DNA from: Bacteroidota bacterium
GTDB lineage: Bacteria > Bacteroidota > Bacteroidia > Flavobacteriales_D > Crocinitomicaceae
Length of the DNA: 19,961 nucleotides
Assembly: GCA_024280195.1 (NCBI GenBank)
Contig: JAJRQP010000336.1
Location: 1 to 19,961 of the forward strand
Reading direction: 5' to 3'
Under the pieces are notes generated by a model, which saw only the letters and a list, made by a program, of their open reading frames with translations, made no database searches and was not told the origin of the DNA. This document shows, in pieces, positions 7,675 through 15,835 of the stretch (its first letter is position 1; each line of letters starts with the position of its first letter). The position numbers and the translations under genes are program-made.

Positions 7675-8753
7675 GGTTTAAAACTCACATTAAATTTACT
7701 GTAAAAGAATCCTTTGTCCTTAGATGAGTAATTTTCATCTGCATTTTCAATTTGCTCGATTTCTGAAACTACAACCGACATTTTTCGAGGGACTAAGAGG
7801 TTCCAATATGCAAACTTTGATTTTGACCGGGCATTTGATGCTAAATTCTCACACACTGTTTTAAATAATTCGTCGTCCATGTATTCAAAAATATTGGAGA
7901 GGTTGAACTTGTTAAAGTCTTGATGTTCTTTAAACGCATCTTCTGCCAACCCATGAAAAACGACTAAATTATCGACATTTGATTTTATTTTTTCGAAATT
8001 TTCTTCGCGTGCGTAATGGGGCACAGTGTTAAATTTCCCCGTAAGAATGAACTGTAAAAAGTAATTATTCTGACATTCAACTGCACTTAAATGTTTTTTT
8101 GCTTGCTGCAGAATAAATGTCGAGACGGGAATTTCAACCTCTTTTAAGAATTTAGGATCTCGCCCAAGCCGTCCCATCACGAATTTGCTAAAAAAGAGAC
8201 GAAATAGCATTCTCCAACGCCAATTATTCCATTTTTTATTAAAAAACTGGACTTGTTGCTCTAGAGTTTTCTGTTCAAATAATTGGGTGATTCTTTTTTT
8301 GTTGTGAATCAGCGGTAATATTTTTTGATGAAATAATTGAAAATAACGCTCAAATTTCCCTTGATAAATAAGTCCGTTTTCAACTTCTTTTCTTCGGGTA
8401 GTCCAAAAATCAGTTAACTCAGGGCTTAGAGATTTTTTCAACTTGAGAAAAAGTTGCCATCTGTCATCACAGTCGTTGAATCCTAAAAATTGCAAAAATT
8501 CAAGGTAATTTAATTCTTTGAAAGCGGCTTTTTTAAGCTCAATTAAATTTAATTGCACAGCATTAATATCGACCGCCACAACAAGTTCAGGATTGTCAAT
8601 TAGTATTGAAAAACTATTGTCTCCAGCAGAACCGATGGATAAAACCCTGTCTTTTGGCTCTGTTTTTAGAGCTTGTAATAGAATATCTGCATCTTCCCAG
8701 CAATTTGCGTAGCGGATGTAGTCATGTGATACGTTTTTTAATTGTTTGCTCAT
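7671..8753 (-). CDS. DUF3419 / BtaA-like SAM-dependent 3-amino-3-carboxypropyltransferase
   Basis: The best-known family member, BtaA, moves the 3-amino-3-carboxypropyl group of S-adenosylmethionine onto diacylglycerol to form diacylglyceryl-homoserine, the first step of betaine-lipid synthesis. This 360-aa protein has the diagnostic N-terminal blocks C-W-E-D (18-21), L-S-I-G-S-A-G-D-N (38-46) and V-A-V-D-I-N...Q...I-E-L-K (59-74), which form the SAM pocket, and a family-like C-terminal domain. No BtaB N-methyltransferase lies beside or fused to it, so the product is probably not a trimethylated betaine lipid. It starts 3 nt after the dikinase-like gene and overlaps the CTP-kinase-like gene by 4 nt. 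Its acceptor may be a non-glyceride lipid alcohol (inference). Confidence 0.85.
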   Translation of the reverse strand: MSKQLKNVSHDYIRYANCWEDADILLQALKTEPKDRVLSIGSAGDNSFSILIDNPELVVAVDINAVQLNLIELKKAAFKELNYLEFLQFLGFNDCDDRWQLFLKLKKSLSPELTDFWTTRRKEVENGLIYQGKFERYFQLFHQKILPLIHNKKRITQLFEQKTLEQQVQFFNKKWNNWRWRMLFRLFFSKFVMGRLGRDPKFLKEVEIPVSTFILQQAKKHLSAVECQNNYFLQFILTGKFNTVPHYAREENFEKIKSNVDNLVVFHGLAEDAFKEHQDFNKFNLSNIFEYMDDELFKTVCENLASNARSKSKFAYWNLLVPRKMSVVVSEIEQIENADENYSSKDKGFFYSKFNVSFKP

Positions 8754-8756
8754 TTT

Positions 8757-11342
8757 CTAAGACTCATTTAGTAGCTTTATTTTTCCAGTGCTGCCATCCA
8801 TTAAGATTTGGTCGCCCGTTTTTAAGGTTCTCAACAATCCCGAGACACTGACGATGCAAGGAATTCCCATTTCTCTTGAAACGATGGCAGAATGACTAAG
8901 CAAACTTCCTCGCTCGACAATTATTGCAGACGCAGTCGGAAACAGAATGACCCAACCAGGATCAGTGCTTGAGGTGACAAGAATATCGCCATTTAAAGAG
9001 TCAATTTCATTTGGATCGATCACAATTCTTACTGTACCTTTAATAATGCCAGGGCAGCAACCAATTCCACTTAAATCTTCCTCTGCTTTCTCAATTTTCT
9101 CAAGAGAGTAAATGTACTCATCAGTGAAATTATTACCGTAGGTAAAAAAGCGTTCTTGCGGAATATCTTGCTTCTTAAACGCGTTGAATTCTTCTTTTCT
9201 TTCCAGAATTAGGTCACTTAATTCAGGAGAGAACTCATTTTCTTTGAGTTTTTTTATTTCGTTCAATTCTAAATAAAACACATCTCTTGGAGAGGCGATG
9301 AGTTTGTCAGAATGCAAGTTTTTGCCAAGAGCGGTAAACATATTTCGAACCATCCCGAAACCGCGTGTTCTTTGGTACCTCAAGTTTTCTCTATTGCTGA
9401 CCAAGTCTCTTGTTTTATTAAGAATGTAATTGTACCACCATTTTTTTAGTGGCTGTCCTTTTAATGCTTCGTTAATTTTTTTCTCGGCATTAATTCTAAC
9501 ATCGTCTTCAACCTTTGGATTACTTTTATTTTGAATAATTCCTTGCTCCACATAAGATTTTATCACTTTTACAAGCAATTCTGGTTGCTGAGAATAAGAA
9601 ATTGTTTCAAGCTTTAATTCACCAACGCATCGGTCACCAAATTTATCGATGTACTCATCAAAAGTATTTTTTATTTCTGGAAATGCCCCTTTTTCTAAAT
9701 CTGTCCATATTTCAAGAGGATTTTTTTCTGAAAAAAGACGTCGAGCATCTTCATTTTTAGTGATACTTGCCGATAATTGAATGCTTCTGTGTATAGGTTC
9801 TACCGATATGATGTCTTGACTTCCGCACAATAAATCATTGTGTAAGTTGGGTTCGTTCGGGCAATACTTTTTTGTTTTTTTCTCCAACATTCCGAACCAA
9901 ATCATAGCAAAAAAATCATTGGTTAGAGGTGCTTTCCATTTTAATAATAAGCTTTTTTCAAAAGAAACATAGAGATCAACTATTTCCTTGGTAGAAAGAG
10001 TGTTAAAATCGACAGCTTTGTATTGATTCATGATAGCATTGAGCTGTTTCATGAAGCGTTTTCTTTGGTGAGGAAGCTTTAACTGCATGACAATCATTTT
10101 CCAATACATTTGGATGATTCTTAGTCGTGCAATGCCTTTGCTCATTTGAAAATCGTCTTCCAATTCAAATTTCTCTTTTACGCCCATCATTCTCTCCATA
10201 TTCTCGGCATTTATAGAATAACCAGGGAGCATTGCCAGCATTTTATACCAGTTTAGGAGGTTGTAATAAACGCGTCCTCTCACAAGTCCCAAAGTATTGG
10301 CGAAAATTTCTGAATGTTTATTGATTTCTCGTTCTTTTACCCCCATTATTTCAACGAATTGTCTATACACCATTTCGTACATTTTTAGAATGAAAGAATA
10401 GGTGAGAGGAGTTGTGATTCCGGGATACGATTCGATGATATTACTGTTGTCCCATAAGATGTACTCTCCACTTTGAGACGTTTTGATTGTCGTTATGGGT
10501 CTGGTTTGCAGAAGGTGCAGAGACTTCTCTTTGTAGGCGAATTCAATGTCTTGTGGTGCTTTTAACTCCTTTGTCAATTGGTCTAAAAGAGCCGCGATTT
10601 CATGGAGTTGATTATCATTTAAAGTAGCGCTATTTTTTCTTTCTTTCTCCAGTTCTATTTTTTGAATTCCAGAGTCGTTCTTTCTCACAAAAAGGTGTTT
10701 TTTTTCAGCAATATCTTTGTGAATTCCTGAAGGGGATAACGTAAAAGTATCGGCATCTAATTCTCCCGAAACCAATCCTTCTCCCAGTCCAAAAACAGCT
10801 GAAATAATCTTATCTTGCGTGTCTCCAGAAATTGGATTTGCTCCAAACGCAACACCGGCAACATCGGCATCTATCATTTCTTGAACAATGACACCAATGC
10901 CAAAACTTAAGGGCAATTTATTCTCTTTTCGATACCTCAAAACGCGCTTAGACGCAGTGGATTTCCAGATTAGTTTTATCTTGCTTTCTAATTCTACAAA
11001 AGGCACATGGAGAAAGGTTTCAAATTGACCTGCAAAAGAAAAAGAAGCTCCATCTTCATCAATTGCGGATGATCTTACAGCGTATGTTTTTTGATTGTCT
11101 TCCTCATTGAAGAATTTATGTAAATGAGTTAAAACAGTTGAAGGGACTTCTAATTTTGAAAACTCATCAGCAATTTTATTCTCACTGACTGACTCAGGGA
11201 GCTGTTTAAGAAGTACTCCTTGCGGAATAACTGCCCATTTAGGAACATTCGCTCCAATTTTTTCAAGTTGGATGAGGTTTTTAGCTTTCCCGCCAATTCC
11301 CTTGTTCGATTTTTTTTCAGAAAGAGAAAGTAGAACTGTCAT
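8757..11342 (-). CDS. PEP-synthase/rifampin-phosphotransferase-like dikinase with unassigned central domain
   Basis: An 861-aa protein. Residues 1-285 form a PPDK-type ATP-grasp domain: G-G-K-A-K-N (17-22), A-V-R-S-S-A (88-93), F-A-G-Q (103-106), Q-D-I-E-F-A (264-269) and L-Q-T-R-P-I (278-283). Residues about 759-861 are the swivelling phosphohistidine domain (E-R-G-S-L-L-S-H817-S-A-I-V-S-R-E). The PEP/pyruvate-binding barrel of true PEP synthase or PPDK is absent; the middle, about 290-750, is a mostly helical domain I cannot assign. The plan matches rifampin phosphotransferase, where ATP gives AMP and Pi and the beta-phosphate passes via His to a bound acceptor. A small-molecule or lipid acceptor is therefore likely. 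It overlaps the UbiA-like gene by 4 nt (ATGA), arguing for paired function. Confidence 0.85.
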   Translation of the reverse strand: MTVLLSLSEKKSNKGIGGKAKNLIQLEKIGANVPKWAVIPQGVLLKQLPESVSENKIADEFSKLEVPSTVLTHLHKFFNEEDNQKTYAVRSSAIDEDGASFSFAGQFETFLHVPFVELESKIKLIWKSTASKRVLRYRKENKLPLSFGIGVIVQEMIDADVAGVAFGANPISGDTQDKIISAVFGLGEGLVSGELDADTFTLSPSGIHKDIAEKKHLFVRKNDSGIQKIELEKERKNSATLNDNQLHEIAALLDQLTKELKAPQDIEFAYKEKSLHLLQTRPITTIKTSQSGEYILWDNSNIIESYPGITTPLTYSFILKMYEMVYRQFVEIMGVKEREINKHSEIFANTLGLVRGRVYYNLLNWYKMLAMLPGYSINAENMERMMGVKEKFELEDDFQMSKGIARLRIIQMYWKMIVMQLKLPHQRKRFMKQLNAIMNQYKAVDFNTLSTKEIVDLYVSFEKSLLLKWKAPLTNDFFAMIWFGMLEKKTKKYCPNEPNLHNDLLCGSQDIISVEPIHRSIQLSASITKNEDARRLFSEKNPLEIWTDLEKGAFPEIKNTFDEYIDKFGDRCVGELKLETISYSQQPELLVKVIKSYVEQGIIQNKSNPKVEDDVRINAEKKINEALKGQPLKKWWYNYILNKTRDLVSNRENLRYQRTRGFGMVRNMFTALGKNLHSDKLIASPRDVFYLELNEIKKLKENEFSPELSDLILERKEEFNAFKKQDIPQERFFTYGNNFTDEYIYSLEKIEKAEEDLSGIGCCPGIIKGTVRIVIDPNEIDSLNGDILVTSSTDPGWVILFPTASAIIVERGSLLSHSAIVSREMGIPCIVSVSGLLRTLKTGDQILMDGSTGKIKLLNES

Positions 11343-12271
11343 ATAATTAAAGCTTTAAGCATGGGGATTCCACCCAAAGAAAGGTACATCAATGCTGTCC
11401 AAATTGCCGATGCGTATTCAATGAATTTGGATGATTTAGTCGAGGGTTTTTTCAGAAACGACCATGCTGGCAGGGAGCAAAGAATAAAAACCATAAACAG
11501 AATAAGGTAGGCTAACCTGCCATATCCTGCATAATAAGATGCTCCCATCGCAAGAATCATGGTTGTAAATAAGAGGATAATCCAAATGATTACACCGCCT
11601 TTAGTTCCGTACAACCCTGTGTACGACACAACTCCTTCTTCTTCGTTCTCAGGAGTGCGTATTTTCCGACCAAATTCGAGCACCAAACCATTGCTATAAG
11701 ATACCGCAAAAAACCAAGCAAGTCCCCAGTGTGGAGAAGCTCCGTCTAATAACCAGTCCAAACCACTTGAATAAATGTCTATTAAGGGAATAATAAACAT
11801 GTGAGATGTAATGTAGAGAATTTGCCTTTTCTTTAACCATTTAGGAACGAAAAACTCAACTCCCATGAGCATTAAATAAAGCAAGACAATAACATAGAGA
11901 TAAAGCATCTCCAGTTGAAAAATGGCGATAACGCTGACTTGAATAACAGCAACGATTAGCCCAATTGTTTTTAGTTCTTTGAGAGAAATCAATCCTCTTG
12001 GAACGGGCAAATACTGACGGTACCTTCTATCTTCCTCTTGGTCTTTAAATTCGTCAAAAATACGCACGAGAAAGAAAAGTGTAATGGTGGCGAAGATTCC
12101 AATCAGAAAACCACTCCAATCTATGAACCCCTCTCTGCCTCTACAAATTCTTGAATAGGAGACAGCAGAAAAAGTAAAGGAAGCAATCATTAATCCATGC
12201 GCAAGGAAAGGAAATCTTTCTTTCTGATAGATGACAAAACGCTTTAAAAAAGGGCGGTTATTTTCTTCCAA
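11339..12271 (-). CDS. Atypical UbiA-superfamily integral membrane protein (prenyltransferase-like)
   Basis: A 310-aa protein with about eight or nine membrane helices. UbiA enzymes move a prenyl group from a diphosphate to an acceptor using two Asp-rich, Mg-binding loops. Here loop one reads F-D73-E-F-K-D77-Q-E-E-D and is followed by P-V-P-R-G (89-93), as in the family. Loop two, normally D-x3-D, reads E199-F-G-R-K-I-R...E-N-E-E-E-G (to 213), so chemistry or metal binding may differ. The start is a TTG at 12271: the next ATG (codon 28) would remove the conserved-looking R-F-V-I-Y-Q-K-E-R-F segment, so TTG is preferred. It lies 5 nt after the HMG-CoA reductase stop and overlaps the dikinase gene by 4 nt. 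Confidence 0.78.
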   Translation of the reverse strand: MEENNRPFLKRFVIYQKERFPFLAHGLMIASFTFSAVSYSRICRGREGFIDWSGFLIGIFATITLFFLVRIFDEFKDQEEDRRYRQYLPVPRGLISLKELKTIGLIVAVIQVSVIAIFQLEMLYLYVIVLLYLMLMGVEFFVPKWLKKRQILYITSHMFIIPLIDIYSSGLDWLLDGASPHWGLAWFFAVSYSNGLVLEFGRKIRTPENEEEGVVSYTGLYGTKGGVIIWIILLFTTMILAMGASYYAGYGRLAYLILFMVFILCSLPAWSFLKKPSTKSSKFIEYASAIWTALMYLSLGGIPMLKALII

Positions 12272-12276
12272 TTGAC

Positions 12277-13554
12277 TTACTTTTTTCTACCTAAATTTTG
12301 ATGTGCTGAGGTAAAATGATTTGCAGACATGGCAGCGGCAATTGAAATTTCTCCAGCCAATGCGACAGCACAACATATTTCAGCGAACCTTCTTGTTTTT
12401 CCCACACCGTCGCAGTCCAACATCTTTAGACATTCTTGTTGAGTGGGTAAGGATGTTCCTCCACCAACAGTTCCTACAATTAGAGAAGGAAGTGTTAACG
12501 AAACGTAGAGATCTCCATCGGCAGTTGTTTCCATTCGTGTTAATCCAACCGAGGATTCAGAAATGCAAGCAACATCTTGTCCGCAAGAGATAAAAAGAGC
12601 TGTCAATCCATTTGCTACGTGACCTTGTGCACCGATTGCTCCACTTTGAATAACCGCTAAGGTTGATGATTGCCAATAAGCGCAAATATTTTCTGGAGTT
12701 GTTTTTAGCACATCATCGATGACTTCTTTTTTTAGAACGATTTCGGTGGTTACTTTCTTGCCACGAACATTCATAAAGGACAAAGAAGTTGCTTTTTTAT
12801 CTCCGGCGTAGTTGCTTTCAATGTACCATTCAGTTGGTGTATGTTCAAAGTTTTCAAGAATGTATCTGCAAATTTGATCGGTACAAATTGTCACCATGTT
12901 TTGTCCTGAAGCATCACCAGTCGTGTATTCAAAGGTCAGAATTACGCTGTTTCCTTCTATGCTAGTACGAACACCCTTCAATGCTGCGAAACGACTTGTT
13001 CGAGACACGATTTCTTCAAAAACCTTCACGCTGCCATTGACCCACTTTGCAAATAATCCTACAATTCCGATATTCTCAAATTTAAAAAACGGACATCTTT
13101 GAACTCCCTCAACCAGACAAACAGATGTTATCCCACCGCTTAATCGACAAGCCTTCATTCCTCGATTATAAGAAGCAACAAGAGCACCTTCTGTTGTTGC
13201 TAAGGGAATATAATAATCTCCTTTTGCATCGGTTCCGTTAACCAATAATGGACCAGCTAATCCAATTGGAACTTGCGCCATTCCTATAAAATTTTCGATG
13301 TTTCCTTTCAGTGATTCTAGGTTTTCGAGTTGCTTAACCCCTTTAGAATACGGAAGTGAAATTCCTCTTTCTTCAAGAAAATCTATGCGTTCTGAAAGTC
13401 CCTCTTGGGTCGGGTGATTACTATAATTAGCTTCTTCGAGTTGGGTAATCTCAGCGTCTGATAATGGCGAAATCTGTTTTGCGTAATCTTGCAACGATTT
13501 TTTGTTCTCAAAAGAATCAATTACTTTGTTAACTGTTTTATGGTCTTGTGACAT
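12277..13554 (-). CDS. Hydroxymethylglutaryl-CoA reductase, class I-like
   Basis: Reduces HMG-CoA to mevalonate, the committed step to isoprenoids. The 425-aa soluble protein contains E-N-F-I-G-M-A-Q-V-P-I-G-L-A-G-P-L (87-103) and all catalytic residues: E122 in T-T-E-G-A-L-V-A-S, K253 in G-D-K-K, D327 in C-G-Q-D, and H418 in S-A-H-Q-N-L-G-R. The C-terminal catalytic His follows the class I pattern. The cofactor-site motif, usually D-A-M-G-M-N-M, reads D-A-S-G-Q-N-M (214-220), a notable change. It heads the seven-gene cluster, and 117 nt separate it from the desaturase. I see no consensus promoter there, only an imperfect TATATTTA box. It could be the housekeeping enzyme or a pathway-specific second copy. 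Confidence 0.93.
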   Translation of the reverse strand: MSQDHKTVNKVIDSFENKKSLQDYAKQISPLSDAEITQLEEANYSNHPTQEGLSERIDFLEERGISLPYSKGVKQLENLESLKGNIENFIGMAQVPIGLAGPLLVNGTDAKGDYYIPLATTEGALVASYNRGMKACRLSGGITSVCLVEGVQRCPFFKFENIGIVGLFAKWVNGSVKVFEEIVSRTSRFAALKGVRTSIEGNSVILTFEYTTGDASGQNMVTICTDQICRYILENFEHTPTEWYIESNYAGDKKATSLSFMNVRGKKVTTEIVLKKEVIDDVLKTTPENICAYWQSSTLAVIQSGAIGAQGHVANGLTALFISCGQDVACISESSVGLTRMETTADGDLYVSLTLPSLIVGTVGGGTSLPTQQECLKMLDCDGVGKTRRFAEICCAVALAGEISIAAAMSANHFTSAHQNLGRKK

Positions 13555-13671
13555 GCTCTGTATCCTTAATAATAGATACTAAATATACACAAATTAATCA
13601 ATGCTACTTGATTTTTTATATTGTGTCTACGTTGATTTCGATGACAAAAATCATTTTTTCTGCAATTTTAT

Positions 13672-14658
13672 TTACATACCAAACCACTTAAACTCGAAAC
13701 GCTTTTCGGGTATGACAATTCTTTCAGAAATGCGTGTAAGTCTTCCAGGTAGGTTCATTAAATAATCTCGTGCTTTTTCTGCAGAACCACTTAAATCAGT
13801 CATGTGTTCAATGTCCCACTTAACCAAAAGTTTATTAAGAATTTCAATATAATCTTGTGTTGTATAAACCATTGTTCGCTGCGCTGCATCAGAAAAATGG
13901 GTAAATAAATCTCCAATTTCTCCACCTGTTTCTCTTAAGAAATGGGCAGGCATAACGATTTTCTTTTTCATCATATCTTCAAAGGCGAGCATCATTTCAC
14001 TTGGGTCAACGTCAAAAATTCGTTGCACAAAATGTTGATAAGCATTCGCATGTCGAGCTTCGTCTGCGGCTATAACGCCACACATTTTTGCCAACCGTGT
14101 ATTTCCTGTTTTTTTAGAAAGGGCCGCTACTCTTCTGTGAGAAATGTTTGTTGCAGTTTCTTGAAAACTGGTATAGATGAAACTTTTATAGGGGTCTCTA
14201 GAAGTCTGGAGGTCAAAACCATCGGAAATCAAAAATTGCGTAGAGGTTTCCAATTCTCTCATGTTTACTCTTCCAGAAAGATAAAGGTATCGGTTTAATA
14301 AATCACCGTGACGATTTTCTTCTGCCGTCCAAGAGCGCACCCATTGTGCCCAACCTGTTCTACTTTTTGAATCAACTCCTTCAATGTCCATTAACCAAGC
14401 TTCATAAGTTGGTAATGCCTCTTCAGTTATTGTGTCACCGATAAGAACAGCAAATAAATCGTAACTCATTTCTTTTGCAAGCTCCTGAATCTCAGCAACT
14501 TCTTCAAAAAATGATTCGTCTCTAGCATCAGGTAATAAATCAGCAGGTTGCCAATTCTCTTCTGGTTTTTTCAGAAATTTTTCTAGTAAATCGTCCATTG
14601 ATTGCTCAATGTACTGCATTACTTCTAATCTAATATTTGTTAATTTTGTTAGCTGCAT
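13672..14658 (-). CDS. Soluble acyl-ACP desaturase (stearoyl-ACP desaturase family)
   Basis: Introduces a cis double bond into an acyl chain carried on acyl carrier protein, using a di-iron centre, O2 and reduced ferredoxin. The 328-aa protein has the iron ligands in order: E80 (T-E-E-A-L-P-T-Y), E114/H117 (W-T-A-E-E-N-R-H-G-D-L-L), E167 (F-Q-E-T-A-T) and E200/H203 (D-E-A-R-H). The W-T-A-E-E-N-R-H-G block and the following L-Y-L-S-G-R-V are nearly identical to plant plastid enzymes. The ATG at 14658 keeps the N-terminal N-I-R-L-E-V-M stretch that I expect in Bacteroidota homologues. It has its own upstream box (TATCTTTG) and lies in front of the lipid cluster, so it may supply unsaturated acyl chains generally. 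Confidence 0.94.
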   Translation of the reverse strand: MQLTKLTNIRLEVMQYIEQSMDDLLEKFLKKPEENWQPADLLPDARDESFFEEVAEIQELAKEMSYDLFAVLIGDTITEEALPTYEAWLMDIEGVDSKSRTGWAQWVRSWTAEENRHGDLLNRYLYLSGRVNMRELETSTQFLISDGFDLQTSRDPYKSFIYTSFQETATNISHRRVAALSKKTGNTRLAKMCGVIAADEARHANAYQHFVQRIFDVDPSEMMLAFEDMMKKKIVMPAHFLRETGGEIGDLFTHFSDAAQRTMVYTTQDYIEILNKLLVKWDIEHMTDLSGSAEKARDYLMNLPGRLTRISERIVIPEKRFEFKWFGM

Positions 14659-14715
14659 ATTTTAAATTTTGTAGCATTTTTTGCTTTATGCAGTAGTAGG
14701 TTAATTGAGTTGTGG

Positions 14716-14723
14716 CAAAGATA
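14716..14723 (-). promoter_or_regulatory. Bacteroidota -7 box (TATCTTTG) for the desaturase
   Basis: Minus-strand TATCTTTG fits TAnnTTTG at all fixed positions. It lies in the 79-nt gap between rlmN and the desaturase, 57 nt before the ATG at 14658, giving a 5' leader of about 50 nt. No clear -33 TTG is visible, so this is a motif-level call only. Confidence 0.4.
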
Positions 14724-14737
14724 GGATAAGTTATTGA

Positions 14738-15811
14738 TTACCCCTTCATCTTTCTTTCTTCTTTCAGAATAGCCCCATTTTTATTAACTAATTGCCCACA
14801 AGCAGCATCGATGTCCTTTCCACGGCTTCTTCGCACGTGAACAATCATGTTTCTATCTTCTAAGTATTTGGCAAAAGCATCCGTTCTTTCCTTGCTTGTT
14901 TTTTGAAATATTCCATCATCAATAGGGTTGTACTCGATGATATTTATTTTACAAGGAACACATTTAGCAAATTGAGCGAGTTCTTGTGCATCTTCTACAG
15001 AATCATTGAAATCTTTGAAAATAATGTATTCAAATGTAACTCTAGTTCCTGTTTTCTCATGGAAGTACTGCAGTGCTTCTCTCAATTCTTCCAAGTTATT
15101 AGAGTCATTGATTTCCATTATCTGGCTTCGCTTCTTGTCGTTAGCAGCATGTAAAGAAAGAGCGAGGTTAAATTTCACCTCATCATCGCCCAGTTTTTTG
15201 ATCATTTTTGCAATACCAGCCGTTGAAACGGTGATACGTTTTGGGGACATTCCCAATCCATCTTCAGAAGTAATGAGCTCAATTGACCGCAACATATTTT
15301 TATAGTTAAGCAATGGTTCTCCCATACCCATATAGACAATATTCGATAAGCTTTTATCATACCTCGAATTTGCTTGGTCACGCAAATACACGACTTGATC
15401 TACTATTTCTCCTGCAGAAAGGTTTCGCATGAGTTTTAACTTGCCGGTTGCGCAGAATTCACAAGCTAAACTACATCCAATTTGTGAAGAAATACAAGCA
15501 GTTGTTCTTTTCGGTGTAGGAATTAAAACACCTTCAACGATTTGATTCTTGTCAACTTCAAATGCACATTTAATTGTTTTATCCGAACTTATTTGTTGAT
15601 CTTTAAGCGTAATATGATCTATGTAATAGGTCTCTTCTAATTTTTCTCGTAATGATTTAGAAAGGTTGGTCATGTCCTCAAAAGAAGAGGCATCTTTCTG
15701 CCAAAGCCATTCGTAAATTTGCTTTCCACGGAATGCTTTTTCTCCAACTTCTTGAAGAGATGTTTTTAATTCTGCTAGAGAAAGATTTCGGATATTTATT
15801 TTGGTGCTCAT
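14738..15811 (-). CDS. rlmN: Radical-SAM rRNA/tRNA adenine C2-methyltransferase RlmN
   Basis: Methylates C2 of A2503 in 23S rRNA and A37 of some tRNAs through a radical SAM mechanism with a methyl-cysteine intermediate. The 357-aa protein has the 4Fe-4S site C113-x3-C117-x2-C120 (G-C-S-L-A-C-E-F-C), the SAM-binding G-M-G-E-P-L motif, and the conserved acceptor cysteine C338 in A-C-G-Q-L. I place the start at the ATG at 15811. The open frame continues 25 codons further to 15886, but that part is encoded by the CACAGAG repeat and lies beyond the promoter box, so it is not real protein. The gene stands alone between the repeat island and the desaturase. Confidence 0.96.
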   Translation of the reverse strand: MSTKINIRNLSLAELKTSLQEVGEKAFRGKQIYEWLWQKDASSFEDMTNLSKSLREKLEETYYIDHITLKDQQISSDKTIKCAFEVDKNQIVEGVLIPTPKRTTACISSQIGCSLACEFCATGKLKLMRNLSAGEIVDQVVYLRDQANSRYDKSLSNIVYMGMGEPLLNYKNMLRSIELITSEDGLGMSPKRITVSTAGIAKMIKKLGDDEVKFNLALSLHAANDKKRSQIMEINDSNNLEELREALQYFHEKTGTRVTFEYIIFKDFNDSVEDAQELAQFAKCVPCKINIIEYNPIDDGIFQKTSKERTDAFAKYLEDRNMIVHVRRSRGKDIDAACGQLVNKNGAILKEERKMKG

Positions 15812-15819
15812 TTGTGGTG

Positions 15820-15827
15820 CAAAGGTA
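15820..15827 (-). promoter_or_regulatory. Bacteroidota -7 box (TACCTTTG) for rlmN
   Basis: Minus-strand TACCTTTG matches TAnnTTTG at all fixed positions and ends 8 nt before the rlmN ATG, so the leader would be only a few nucleotides. The repeat copy begins 8 bp further upstream at 15836, so the expected -33 region falls inside the repeat. This box is also the main reason to reject the longer rlmN open frame. Confidence 0.55.
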
Positions 15828-15835
15828 GGGTTTTT

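Noticed and set aside
8757..11342. Calling the 861-aa protein phosphoenolpyruvate synthase (PpsA)
   Set aside because: The PEP/pyruvate-binding barrel with its signature motifs is missing; only the ATP-grasp and phospho-His domains are recognisable.
13567..13660. Possible terminator hairpin (AATCAA-n6-TTGATT) between the desaturase and HMG-CoA reductase
   Set aside because: The stem is only 6 AT-rich base pairs with no following T-run, too weak to support a terminator call.
13942..14298. A 118-codon plus-strand frame opposite the desaturase
   Set aside because: It lies wholly antisense to the conserved di-iron motifs and its translation has no recognisable features; it is a shadow of the real gene.
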